This document shows, one piece after another, positions 9,101 to 17,106 of a DNA stretch of 64,000 bases. This stretch comes from Streptomyces sclerotialus (GTDB lineage Bacteria; Actinomycetota; Actinomycetes; Streptomycetales; Streptomycetaceae). The stretch is from positions 3,000,501 through 3,064,500 of the forward strand of contig NZ_JBFOHP010000002.1 of the NCBI RefSeq assembly GCF_040907265.1, in the 5' to 3' direction. The notes under the pieces were generated by a model, which saw nothing but the letters and a program-made list of their open reading frames with translations, searched no databases and was not told the DNA's origin. The position numbers and the translations under genes are program-made. How positions within the stretch are numbered: position 1 is the first letter of the stretch; the number at the start of each line of letters is the position of its first letter.

Positions 9101-10694
9101 GCTCCTCCACGACGGCGGCCGCGGCGGCCGCGGCGGCGGTCTCCGGGGTCTGGAACATCGGCTCGGTGAAGACCGGGGCCTGGAAGACGGCGCTCGGCGC
9201 CTGGGCCGCACGGCGGCGGCCGCGACCCTGGGGCTCCTCGGCCGCGTCCTCGTCGGCGGCGGCACGGTCCTGCGCGGGCTGCGCGAAGGCAGGCGCTGCC
9301 GGGCGCTCGGCGCGCCGGCGGGTACGGCGGCGCGGCGCCTCACCGGACGCGTCCTCGGCCTGCCCGGCGGCGGGCGCGGGGGCGGCGGGCGCCTCCTGTA
9401 CGGCCTGCTCGGCGGGCTGCTGCGCGGCCTCGGCCTGCGGGCTCTCGGCGGGGCGCTCGGCACGGCGGCGCGTACGGCGGCGCGGGGCGGCCGCGGCGTC
9501 CGGGGCCGGCGGGGCGTCCTCGGCGGCCAGGGCATTCGCCGCGGCGGCCACCGGCTGCTCCTCGGTGTGCTCGGCGACGGGCGCCTGAGTGGCGGCGGCC
9601 GGCTCGGCGGGCGCGCCCTCGGGAGCGGTGGCCTTGCGGGTGACGCGGCGGCGGGTACGGGCGGGCCTGGCGGGCTGCGGCTCGGCCTCGGCGGACACGG
9701 CAGCGGCCTCCTCGGCACGCGCCTCCTCCGCCGCGGCCTCGGCGGCGGCAGCGGTCTGCTCGTCGTCCTCGTCCTCGGCGGCGACCGGCTCGTCGGCCGG
9801 GGCCGGGGTCACCGGAGCGGCGGCCTCGTCGGGCTGCGGCGCACCGGCGGGCGCGGACACCCGGCGGGTGGCGCGGCGGCGCGTACGGGCAGGCCTGGCC
9901 TCCTCGGCGGGCGCCTGCTCGGCAGCCTCGGCGGGCTGCTCGGCGGTCTCCTGCGCGGCCGGTGCGGGCGCGGCGGCCTGCGGCTCCCCGGCGCCGGCCG
10001 GGCTGCCGGCGGGCGCGGTGGCCTTACGGGCCGCACGGCGGCGCGTACGGGCGGGGCGGGACCCGGCGGCGGACTCGGCGGCCGCAGACTCGGCAGCGGC
10101 GGTCTCGGCAGCGGCGGCGGACTCGGCCTGCGCCTCGTCGTCGGCGCCCACGGCGGCCGGCTCCGGGGTCACGGCGACGGCCTGCTCGGCCACCGGCGCG
10201 GCGGTCTCGTCGGTCTGCGGCGTACCGGCCGGGGCCGACGCACGGCGGGTCGCACGGCGGCGGGGGCGCGCGGGCGCGGCCTCGTCACCGGAGACGACGG
10301 CGGGGGCCGCGGCGGCCGCGGGCTGCGGGGCGCTCTCGGCCGGAGCGGCGAGCGCCGCGGCGTCCTCGGCCGGCGACTCGGCGGCCTCGGCGGCGGTCGC
10401 ACGGGGCGCGCCGGCGGGGGCCGACGCACGGCGGGTGGCGCGGCGGCGGGGGCGCGCGGGCGCGGCCTCGTCACCGGACACGACGGTGCCGGCGTCCCCG
10501 GCGGGCTCCTGCGGCGCGTCGGCCGGCTGCGGGGCCGTCACCTCGGTGCCGGCGGTCTCCTTGACCGGCGGGCCCGCGGGGCGGGACGCGGCGCGGCGCC
10601 TGCGGCGCGGCGGCAGGGTGTCGCTCGGGGTGCTGTTCCCGGAGCGGCTCTGCGCGGGCTCCGAGGATTCCTGGGGCTCAATGGGTTCGAGCAT
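6183..10694 (-). CDS. rne: Ribonuclease E/G family protein with long basic repeat arms
   Basis: 1503 residues from the ATG at 10692-10694 ([11 protein letters not shown]), preceded by GGGAG. The catalytic core is central: S1 RNA-binding domain about 750-840 ([20 protein letters not shown]), DNase I-like domain with the metal-binding aspartates in [12 protein letters not shown] (about 1035) and VVIDFIDM (about 1080), and the Zn-link CVHCNGRG near 1143 needed for dimerisation. It is flanked by disordered arms. The N-terminal arm has seven copies of an RRR(A/V)TR(R/K)xSAPAG-like basic box separated by Ala/Glu-rich spacers, and two more copies follow the core. The C-terminus has two histone H1-like KKTAAKK tracts (about 1391-1431 and 1455-1486). 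The enzyme starts mRNA decay and processes stable RNA; arms are degradosome or RNA docking sites in known homologues. Confidence 0.97.
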   Translation of the reverse strand: MLEPIEPQESSEPAQSRSGNSTPSDTLPPRRRRRAASRPAGPPVKETAGTEVTAPQPADAPQEPAGDAGTVVSGDEAAPARPRRRATRRASAPAGAPRATAAEAAESPAEDAAALAAPAESAPQPAAAAAPAVVSGDEAAPARPRRRATRRASAPAGTPQTDETAAPVAEQAVAVTPEPAAVGADDEAQAESAAAAETAAAESAAAESAAGSRPARTRRRAARKATAPAGSPAGAGEPQAAAPAPAAQETAEQPAEAAEQAPAEEARPARTRRRATRRVSAPAGAPQPDEAAAPVTPAPADEPVAAEDEDDEQTAAAAEAAAEEARAEEAAAVSAEAEPQPARPARTRRRVTRKATAPEGAPAEPAAATQAPVAEHTEEQPVAAAANALAAEDAPPAPDAAAAPRRRTRRRAERPAESPQAEAAQQPAEQAVQEAPAAPAPAAGQAEDASGEAPRRRTRRRAERPAAPAFAQPAQDRAAADEDAAEEPQGRGRRRAAQAPSAVFQAPVFTEPMFQTPETAAAAAAAAVVEEPEEEAAAERPARRRRRRGGADGTEQQPAAPVEEETTEAEAEEESETEAAQGDDEQGDRPSRRRRRGGRRRRRGDAADAEGSEESGESAEAGAEGADEQSADEEPEADEPEPAKEGAEEQPAGGSSSSRRRRRRRRRSGDAAESAANGDDPERTVVKVREPRKKEEASDEVQSIKGSTRLEAKKQRRREGREQGRRRVPIITEAEFLARREAVNREMIVRQNGDRTQIGVLEDNVLVEHYVNKEQSTSYVGNVYLGKVQNVLPSMEAAFVDIGKGRNAVLYAGEVNFEALGMGNGPRRIETALKSGQSVLVQVTKDPIGHKGARLTSQVSLPGRYLVYVPEGSMTGISRKLPDTERARLKQILKKIVPEDAGVIVRTAAEGASEDELRRDVERLQAQWEEIQKKAKSGNAPSLLYGEPDMTVRVVRDIFNEDFSKVIVSGDEAWETIHGYVSHVAPDLSDRLQKWTSDVDVFATYRIDEQLMKALDRKVWLPSGGSLVIDKTEAMVVIDVNTGKFTGQGGNLEETVTRNNLEAAEEIVRQLRLRDLGGIVVIDFIDMVLESNRDLVLRRMLECLGRDRTKHQVAEVTSLGLVQMTRKRVGQGLLESFSEPCVHCNGRGVLVHMDQATSSGGGGKRKKKGKGGNGDKHDHQQDHQQEKAAEAAVPAEALEPAPVTEAELTPAVADSDEWFSSPAEAEAAAERGRGRGRRRASRKVSAPAGSPKAADEGASIVVPADATAAEPAAEAAPEAAAESAEQAAAGTEQAPAAAAAEAAPAQAEEPAAEQPAAEPEPQPAARPARARRRVTRAVSAPAGAGAEPEAAAPAAEGPAVAEAPAEAPAADAEAGAPEAAAAEPEAAEESAPAKKTAAKKTAAKKATAKKATAKKAAAKKTTAKKTAAKKTATKATKAAKAAESEEKSEEKTAEKAPAKKTAAKKTAAKKTAAKKATAKKTAAKKTAAAEQPAPSSVSAPAED

Positions 10695-10913
10695 GCGGGC
10701 GGTTCTCCCGTCACGCTCCCGGGCGCCGCGTCCGGTTCCGGCCACGGCCCGCGCGTAGGGCGCGGTGCCGCGGTCCGGGGCGCGGGCGCCACACGGGAGC
10801 TTTAGTCTCGCTCGCCGGGCCCTTGTGTCCGGGACCGGCGAAAGTCTCCTGGTCAGTTCGTTCGCCGGACCGGGGTGGCTCCCTGGCTGATCGGCGACGC
10901 GACGACGGCGGTC

Positions 10914-11717
10914 CTACGCTGCGCCGTCCGCCGCTCCACCGCCTGCGGGCGGCGCCTGCGTCGCGGCGGTCAGCCCGGCGGCCGTGGGTGGGGCGGCCGT
11001 GGCTGCTGCGTCGCGGTCGGGCGCGAGCGGGTCGGTCACCGCGCCGGTCTCCTCATCGAGCAGCCCCTGCGCCAGCCTGGTCACCGCTGCGGGGACCGGC
11101 GGCGCCAGGTCGGCCGTAGCTCGGAGGCCGGACAGGACGTCGTCGGGTCGTACGGCAGGTGTCAGATGCCGAACAACCAGCCGCAGTATCGCACAGGCAC
11201 CAGCGCCCGGCCTATCGGCCTCGCACGCCGTGGCCCGCAGATCCGCGACCGCCGCACGTGCGTCGAAGGTGCGGATGCCCTTCTTCGTCTGGCGCTCGAC
11301 CGGCACTTCCTCCGCCGCGAGGAACGCCTCGACCGCGCGCTCGGCGTCCGCGACGGACACGCCGTCCAGGCGCAGCTCCCACACGGAGGCCTGCAGCCGG
11401 TCGGCGAGCCCGGAGGTGTGCGCCTCGACGGCGTCGATCACGTCGAGGCCGTCCGGCAGCGACTCGTCCAGCAGCGCGCGCAGCACCGCCGGGTCACGCC
11501 GCTCGGTGAGCGCGATCTCCAGGTACTCGCCCTCGCTGCCGGTGCCCGTCGGCGCGGCGTTCGCGTACGACACCTTGGGGTGCGGGGTGAAGCCCGCCGA
11601 ATACGCCATGGGCACCTCGGCACGGCGCAGCGCCCGCTCGAAAGCGCGCTGGAAGTCACGGTGGCTGGTGAACCGGAGGCGGCCGCGCTTGGTGTAGCGC
11701 AGTCGGATGCGCTGCAC
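10914..11717 (-). CDS. TIGR03936 family radical SAM-linked protein (DUF2344)
   Basis: 267 residues from GTG 11717, matching the DUF2344 domain from its first residues (RIRLRYTKRGRLRFTSHRDFQRAFERALRR, AYSAGFTPHPKVSYA), with a low-complexity Pro/Ala tail. This family is encoded beside, or fused to, TIGR03960 B12-binding radical SAM proteins and often lies near rne/rng; both hold here, although the radical SAM gene is 1.5 kb upstream. Function is unknown; RNA or protein modification has been proposed from context. The GTG has no ribosome site. The same frame continues upstream to a CTG at 11759 that has AAGGA 9 bases before it, so the true start may be there, adding 14 residues. Confidence 0.9.
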   Translation of the reverse strand: MQRIRLRYTKRGRLRFTSHRDFQRAFERALRRAEVPMAYSAGFTPHPKVSYANAAPTGTGSEGEYLEIALTERRDPAVLRALLDESLPDGLDVIDAVEAHTSGLADRLQASVWELRLDGVSVADAERAVEAFLAAEEVPVERQTKKGIRTFDARAAVADLRATACEADRPGAGACAILRLVVRHLTPAVRPDDVLSGLRATADLAPPVPAAVTRLAQGLLDEETGAVTDPLAPDRDAAATAAPPTAAGLTAATQAPPAGGGAADGAA

Positions 11718-11845
11718 CGCCGGTGCGGGCGGCGGGCCTTCGGGCTGTCGCTTGCCCAGTGTCGTCAGTCCTTCGTGAGTGCGGTCGTACTGCTACCTAG
11801 AGTACGTGCCTGCCGGGCCGCCGGTTCCCGCCGGGGTGCGCCCCG

Positions 11846-12595
11846 TCACCCGAAGAGCGCGCGCCGCACCTCACGGGCGGCGGTGCGCGCCGCGGACAGC
11901 GCGGCCCTCACCGGCCGCCGGAGGACCGCCCGGATCGCATGCCCCACAGGGGTGAGGATCCAGCGGTACATCCAGCGCAGCGGCGCGACGACCAGCCACC
12001 GCCACAGGGCGGCGATGCCCCGGCCGACGGCCCGGGAAACGTACCCGGCGATCCGCCAGGCCCACGCGACCGCCGCGCCGACCGCCCGCAGGACCGGCCA
12101 CAGCAGGTACTCCCACACGGCCGTGGCCGGGACGACGAGCAGGTAGTGCGCGAGCCGGCCGAGCGCGTGCCCGATCGGCGTGAGGATCCACCGGTAGCAC
12201 CAGCGGAGCGGGACCACGAAGAGGTAGTACGCCAGCCAGGCCAGCCCGCGGCCGGTCGGCGTCAGGATCCAGCGATGGATCCACATCGCCGGGACCACGA
12301 TCAGGTACCGGATCAGGAAGGTCAGCGGGACCACGATCAGGTAGTTGACCAGCCAGGTGAGGGCACGCCCGACGGGAGCGAGGAGCCACCGGTACACCCA
12401 GCGCCCGACCGGCGCGAGGACGTGGCGGCATGTCCAGCACAGCGCGTCCCAGAGGAGCCGCAGCGGCACGACGACGATCAGTACCGGAATCTTGATCAGC
12501 TGGGCGAGGCAGCAGCCGCCGCCCGGCTCCGGCTTCTTGGTCCCGTGCTGCTGACCGTGACTGTGGCCGTAGCTGTGGCTCTGGCTGTACGCCAT
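11846..12595 (-). CDS. Uncharacterised protein of repeated hydrophobic/amphipathic helices
   Basis: 249 residues; I do not recognise a characterised family. After a short His/Ser/Gly-rich head (SHSYGHSHGQQHG) and a CC pair, the rest is built from about five related blocks of roughly 30 residues with the pattern YRWILTPxGxALxxLxxYLxVVPL (clear copies near residues 70, 105, 137 and 215). Each block has a Trp/Arg-rich interface stretch and a hydrophobic stretch, which suggests membrane-embedded or membrane-surface helices rather than a soluble enzyme. It ends in a basic helix (RRPVRAALSAARTAAREVRR). It lies between a GNAT gene and the DUF2344 gene, all on the minus strand. Nothing links it to a pathway. 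Confidence 0.75.
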   Translation of the reverse strand: MAYSQSHSYGHSHGQQHGTKKPEPGGGCCLAQLIKIPVLIVVVPLRLLWDALCWTCRHVLAPVGRWVYRWLLAPVGRALTWLVNYLIVVPLTFLIRYLIVVPAMWIHRWILTPTGRGLAWLAYYLFVVPLRWCYRWILTPIGHALGRLAHYLLVVPATAVWEYLLWPVLRAVGAAVAWAWRIAGYVSRAVGRGIAALWRWLVVAPLRWMYRWILTPVGHAIRAVLRRPVRAALSAARTAAREVRRALFG

Positions 12596-12616
12596 GCGCT
12601 GATTCCCCCGGTACCG

Positions 12617-13180
12617 CTATGTTCGGTCGATCACGTGCTCCGCCCGCGTCGGCACCCAGTACCGCAGCTTTCCGCCGCGCTCGTCCTCGAAGATCCCGCC
12701 GCAGGCCTCGATGACCTTACGCGACGCGGTGTTGGTGGTGTCACACGTGATCAGCGCGGACCGGATGCCCAATCCGTGGGCCGCCGGCAGGGCGGCGCGC
12801 AGCATCGCGGTGGCGTGACCGCGGCGGCGCGCCGTGGGGCGGACGTAGTAGCCGATGTGACCGCCGAGCTCCAGCAGGAAGTCGTCCAGCTCGTGGCGCA
12901 GGCCGAGGCGGCCCAGGAAGGTGTCGCCGTCGACGTACCAGAGGGTGGTGCAGGGGACGAGGCCCAGCGGACGCGCGACCTCGTCGCGGGTCATCGACCG
13001 GAGCCAGTCGGTGTAGCGGGAGAAGCCGGCCGGGTCCTCCCACTCGCCGGTGAAGCGCCGTATCTCCCGGCCGACCCCCGTGTCGTCATCGGGCCCGCCC
13101 TGCCCCTCCGCCCGGAGCTCCGCCATCGCCTCCAGGAACGACGCCTGGACGCGGATCGTGGGTGCGATGAGCTGTGGCAT
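12617..13180 (-). CDS. GNAT family N-acetyltransferase
   Basis: 187 residues from ATG 13180 (MPQLIAPTIRVQASFLEAM). The acetyl-CoA loop is VRPTARRRGHATAMLRAAL, the Q/RxxGxG/A pattern of GNAT enzymes, followed by the LITCDTTNTASRKVIEACGG motif (Asn plus alpha 4) typical of the RimJ/L-like branch. It ends with the strand GGKLRYWVP. Substrate is unknown. The frame is open to 13222 and no clear ribosome site decides the start; a GTG at 13201 is an alternative. It sits 22 bp upstream of the helical repeat protein and may be co-transcribed with it. Confidence 0.88.
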   Translation of the reverse strand: MPQLIAPTIRVQASFLEAMAELRAEGQGGPDDDTGVGREIRRFTGEWEDPAGFSRYTDWLRSMTRDEVARPLGLVPCTTLWYVDGDTFLGRLGLRHELDDFLLELGGHIGYYVRPTARRRGHATAMLRAALPAAHGLGIRSALITCDTTNTASRKVIEACGGIFEDERGGKLRYWVPTRAEHVIDRT

Positions 13181-13286
13181 CGCATCAGTGTGCGGCGACA
13201 CCCGTCGGCCCGGCCACCGCATTACGGAGACCGGGCCGAAGGGGCGTACCGCTCAGGTCACTTCACGACGGACCACTTCACGAGGA

Positions 13287-15212
13287 TCACTTCACGACGG
13301 ACAGGGGGAGCAGCTTCTTCCCCGTGGGGCCGATCTGGATCTCGGTGTCCATCTGCGGGCACACCCCGCAGTCGAAGCACGGGGTCCAGCGGCAGTCCTC
13401 GACCTCGGTCTCGTCGAGGGCGTCCTGCCAGTCCTCCCAGAGCCAGTCCTTGTCCAGGCCGGAGTCCAGGTGGTCCCAGGGGAGGACCTCTTCGTAGGTC
13501 CGCTCGCGGGTGGTGTACCAGGCGACGTCCACGCCGTAGTCCGGGAGGGTCTTCTCCGCGGCCTGCATCCAGCGGTCGTAGGAGAAGTGCTCGCGCCAGC
13601 CGTCGAAGCGGCCGCCGTCCTCGTAGACCGCGCGGATCACGGCGCCGACGCGGCGGTCACCGCGCGAGAGCAGGCCCTCGACGATGCCGGGCTTGCCGTC
13701 GTGGTAGCGGAAGCCGATCGAGCGGCCGTACTTCTTGTCGCCGCGGATCTTGTCGCGGAGCTTTTCGAGACGGGCGTCCGTCTCCTCCGCGGAGAGCTGC
13801 GGCGCCCACTGGAACGGGGTGTGCGGCTTGGGCACGAAACCGCCGATGGAGACCGTGCAGCGGATGTCGTTCTGGCCGGAGACCTCGCGGCCCTTGGCGA
13901 TGACGTTGACCGCCATGTCGCCGATCTGCAGCACGTCCTCGTCGGTCTCGGTCGGCAGGCCGCACATGAAGTACAGCTTCACCTGCCGCCAGCCGTTGCC
14001 GTAGGCCGTGGCGACCGTACGGATCAGGTCCTCCTCCGAGACCATCTTGTTGATGACCTTGCGGATGCGCTCGCTGCCGCCCTCGGGCGCGAACGTCAGA
14101 CCCGAGCGGCGGCCGTTACGGGTCAGCTCGTTGGCCAGGTCGATGTTGAAGGCGTCGACCCGGGTGGAGGGGAGGGACAAGCCGATCTTGTCCTCCTCGT
14201 ACCGGTCGGCGAGGCCCTTCGCGATGTCGCCGATCTCGGTGTGGTCCGCGGAGGACAGCGACAGCAGGCCGACCTCCTCGAATCCCGTGGCCTTCAGGCC
14301 CTTGTCCACCATGTCGCCGATGCCGGTGATGCTTCGCTCCCGCACGGGGCGCGTGATCATGCCGGCCTGGCAGAAACGGCAGCCGCGGGTGCAGCCACGG
14401 AAGATCTCGACCGACATCCGCTCATGGACGGTCTCGGCCAGGGGGACGAGCGGCTGCTTGGGGTAGGGCCACTCGTCGAGGTCCATGACGGTGTGCTTGG
14501 ACACGCGCCACGGGACGCCGGAGCGGTTCGGCACGACGCGGCTGATGCGGCCGTCGGCGAGGTACTCCACGTCGTAGAACTTGGGGACGTAGACGCTGCC
14601 GGTCTTCGCCAGGCGGAACAGCAGCTCGTCGCGGTCGCCGGGGCGGCCCTCGTTCTTCCACGCCCGGATGATCTCGGTGATCTCCAGGACGGCCTGCTCG
14701 CCGTCGCCGACCACCGCGCAGTCCAGGAAGTCCGCGATCGGCTCGGGATTGAAGGCGGCGTGGCCGCCCGCGAGGATCAGCGGGTGGTCCTCCGTACGGT
14801 CCTTGGCGTACATGGGGATGTTCGCCAGGTCCAGCGCGGTGAGCAGGTTGGTGTAGCCCAGCTCGGTGGAGAAGGAGACGCCGAGCACGTCGAAGGCGCC
14901 GACGGGGCGGTGCGCGTCGACCGTGAACTGCGGCACGCCGTGCTCGCGCATCAGCGCTTCGAGGTCGGGCCAGACGCTGTAGGTGCGCTCGGCGAGCACG
15001 CCGTCGCGCTCGTTCAGGACCTCGTACAGGATCTGGACGCCCTGGTTGGGCAGTCCGACCTCGTACGCGTCGGGGTACATGAGCGCCCAGCGCACGTCGC
15101 ACGCGTCCCAGTCCTTGACGGTGGAGTTGAGCTCTCCACCGACGTACTGGATGGGCTTCTGGACGTGCGGGAGAAGCGCTTCCAGGCGCGGGAAGACCGT
15201 CTCGACAGGCAT
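13287..15212 (-). CDS. TIGR03960 family B12-binding radical SAM protein
   Basis: 641 residues from ATG 15212 (MPVETVFPRLEALLPHVQKP). The N-terminal half (about 50-200) is a cobalamin-binding-like Rossmann domain; the radical SAM domain follows, with the 4Fe-4S cluster motif RGCTRGCRFCQAG (CxxxCxxC). The C-terminus has another Cys set (CFDCGVCPQMDTE) that may hold a second cluster. The family is uncharacterised but strongly tied to TIGR03936/DUF2344 proteins and RNase E/G, which are both nearby here. A radical methylation or methylthiolation of RNA or a protein is a reasonable inference, not shown. It lies 41 bp downstream of the CYTH-CHAD gene. Confidence 0.93.
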   Translation of the reverse strand: MPVETVFPRLEALLPHVQKPIQYVGGELNSTVKDWDACDVRWALMYPDAYEVGLPNQGVQILYEVLNERDGVLAERTYSVWPDLEALMREHGVPQFTVDAHRPVGAFDVLGVSFSTELGYTNLLTALDLANIPMYAKDRTEDHPLILAGGHAAFNPEPIADFLDCAVVGDGEQAVLEITEIIRAWKNEGRPGDRDELLFRLAKTGSVYVPKFYDVEYLADGRISRVVPNRSGVPWRVSKHTVMDLDEWPYPKQPLVPLAETVHERMSVEIFRGCTRGCRFCQAGMITRPVRERSITGIGDMVDKGLKATGFEEVGLLSLSSADHTEIGDIAKGLADRYEEDKIGLSLPSTRVDAFNIDLANELTRNGRRSGLTFAPEGGSERIRKVINKMVSEEDLIRTVATAYGNGWRQVKLYFMCGLPTETDEDVLQIGDMAVNVIAKGREVSGQNDIRCTVSIGGFVPKPHTPFQWAPQLSAEETDARLEKLRDKIRGDKKYGRSIGFRYHDGKPGIVEGLLSRGDRRVGAVIRAVYEDGGRFDGWREHFSYDRWMQAAEKTLPDYGVDVAWYTTRERTYEEVLPWDHLDSGLDKDWLWEDWQDALDETEVEDCRWTPCFDCGVCPQMDTEIQIGPTGKKLLPLSVVK

Positions 15213-15252
15213 CGCGGCGACTTTCGTGAGCTGGAAAGGGTGACCCTCAAGA

Positions 15253-16866
15253 CTAACGCGCTCCCCCGGCCCTCCCCGAATCCGCTGTACCGCCGCCCTG
15301 CGGCCCCCGGCGCAGTGCCGGGGGCGGGATCGTGGCCCACAGGGCGGGGAGGTCGCGTTCGCGGATGGCGGCGCGGGCTTCCTCGCGGCCGTACAGCACG
15401 CCGTACGCGAAGGCGTTCTCGCCGGCGGCGTGGCCCTGGGCCGCCAGCTCGCGCAGTGCCTCGCGCGCCACCACCCCGTCCTGATGATCACCGAGCAGCT
15501 CCTGCAGCTCCGTCATCCGCTTGACCAGCTCCCTCGCCGGCCGCCCCAGCTCAGGCCGGGCCGCTTCCGCCGCGTACCGGGTGCGCTTGGCGGCCTTGCG
15601 GGCCTCGTGCAGTGCCAGGTCCCGGTCCGGCCCCGGGGGCGTGGCGAGTGCTGTCTCCACGTGCCCGGCCAGCCGCCGGAAGTCCCGCTCGACCGCCTTG
15701 GGCAGCACCTCCGCCGCGGGGCGCCGCGCGGCGCGGGCCCGGGGCGGGTCGGCGAGCAGGGTGTCCAGGGAGTCCAGGAGGGCGAGGTAGCGGGTGCCGT
15801 CGAGGACGGCGAGCAGGTGCTTGCGTGACCCCTTGCGGTGCGCCTGGCTCCAGGTGCGCAGCCGGGTGCGTACGGGGCCGGGGCGCAGCTCCTTGGGCAG
15901 CGCGGCCAGCGCCTCCTGGATGCGCGCGGCGAGCACCTCGGAGTCCCGTCCGACGCCCAGCTCCGCCGCGAGCCACTTCAGCTCGGTGCCCACGGGGTCG
16001 GTGGCGGACCGGTCCAGGACGGTGGCGTACGAGCGCAGGGCGCTGCGCAGGCGGCGGGTGGCCACCCGCATCTGGTGGACCGAGTCGGGCAGGTCACGGC
16101 GGACGGCGGGGTCCAGCTCGACCAGCGCCGTGACCTGGCGGGCGAGGTACCGCAGGACGGTCCGCTCGGCGGTGGGCGGCCCGGCAGCCACGGGCCCGGC
16201 GCCCGCGGGCCCGGCGGTGCCGTCCTCGGGGGCCGCCGTCCTCCGTTCGCCCTTCGGTGCCGTCTCGCGGAGCGCCCGGGCCGCCTTGGAGGCCGCGGAC
16301 GCGGGGCGCAGTCCGGCGCGCAGCAGCCGGGCCTCGACCGCGTCCAGGAGCGCCACGTCCCCGCCGGGGGTCAGCTCGACCTCGATCTCGGCCCACTCGG
16401 CGGTCCGGCCGGGCCCGGCCGGGCGGTCGGCGCGTACCTGGTCGACGGCCACCTCGGCGAGGACCGTGCCGTCGGCGCCGAGCAGCTGCCGCACCTCGCG
16501 CCGGGTGCCGATGCGTACGAGGGGCACCAGCTCGGCGTCGCGGACGCGGGAGCGGAGCAGGCCGCGCAGGGCGCGGGGGACGGTGTCGGAGAGCGGGGCG
16601 CGGATCTCGTCGCGTACGTGCGCGGCGACCGGCAGCTTCAGGTGCCAGCCCGCGTCGTCCCCGCCGGTGCGGCGGCGCAGGGTGATGCCGTCGCGGGCCA
16701 GCCGCCGGCTGCCGGTGTCGTAGTAGGTGGCGTCCAGGGTGACCGCGCCGCGCTCCGCGACGGTCGCGATCCGGTCCGCTCCGGTGAGGTCGGGGAGGCC
16801 GCCCGAGGGCAGCCCCGCACCGTCGGCCTCGTACTTCCGCTCGATTTCGCGCACGGTGTCCGCCAT
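15253..16866 (-). CDS. CYTH and CHAD domain-containing protein
   Basis: 537 residues from ATG 16866. The CYTH (triphosphate tunnel) domain fills about 1-200 and starts with the hallmark ExExK motif in EIERKYE; further tunnel residues are in ITLRRRTGG and WHLKLP. A CHAD domain (about 255-530) of His/Arg-rich helices follows, with VHQMRVATRRLRSALRSY and LHEARKAAKRTRYAAE, the conserved phosphate-binding histidines. CHAD domains bind inorganic polyphosphate, and CYTH partners often hydrolyse triphosphate or short polyphosphate, so this is probably a polyphosphate-handling protein. An Ala/Gly/Pro linker joins the two domains. Confidence 0.93.
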   Translation of the reverse strand: MADTVREIERKYEADGAGLPSGGLPDLTGADRIATVAERGAVTLDATYYDTGSRRLARDGITLRRRTGGDDAGWHLKLPVAAHVRDEIRAPLSDTVPRALRGLLRSRVRDAELVPLVRIGTRREVRQLLGADGTVLAEVAVDQVRADRPAGPGRTAEWAEIEVELTPGGDVALLDAVEARLLRAGLRPASAASKAARALRETAPKGERRTAAPEDGTAGPAGAGPVAAGPPTAERTVLRYLARQVTALVELDPAVRRDLPDSVHQMRVATRRLRSALRSYATVLDRSATDPVGTELKWLAAELGVGRDSEVLAARIQEALAALPKELRPGPVRTRLRTWSQAHRKGSRKHLLAVLDGTRYLALLDSLDTLLADPPRARAARRPAAEVLPKAVERDFRRLAGHVETALATPPGPDRDLALHEARKAAKRTRYAAEAARPELGRPARELVKRMTELQELLGDHQDGVVAREALRELAAQGHAAGENAFAYGVLYGREEARAAIRERDLPALWATIPPPALRRGPQGGGTADSGRAGGAR

Positions 16867-16966
16867 GGGGTGAACGTACTGTCCTGTCCCGCTTCTGGGG
16901 AGCCCTCGGGCGGCCGGTGTGCGCATGCAGTGGCCCGGTACGCGGCGCCCGGGGAAAACCGGGACG

Positions 16967-17106
16967 CCGCGCACCGGACGCCGCACGCACCGCACTGGAG
17001 GCGCCGCGCGCACCGCACTGGAGGCGCCGCGCGCACTGCGCTAGAGGGACCGCACGCACCGCACCAGAAGCACTGCGCGCACTGCGCCAGGAGGCGCCGC
17101 GCTCAC
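16967..17106. repeat. Tandem repeat, 23-bp period, overlapping the pyc stop
   Basis: Five consecutive units start at 16981, 17004, 17027, 17050 and 17073 (the last is 24 bp), with partial units at both ends. Each begins CCGC(A/G)CGCAC(C/T)GC and most end GGAGGCG; copies 1 and 2 differ at one base. The array runs from the pyc stop codon (17103) towards the CYTH-CHAD start. Confidence 0.85.

Noticed and set aside
5571..10805. A very long open frame on the plus strand opposite rplU and rne
   Set aside because: It is a byproduct of GC-rich third positions; its protein is Leu/Gly/Arg-rich low complexity, while the minus strand codes clear L21 and RNase E.
15300..15325. Hairpin near the 3' end of the CYTH-CHAD gene as a terminator
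   Set aside because: It lies inside the coding region and the next gene follows closely.
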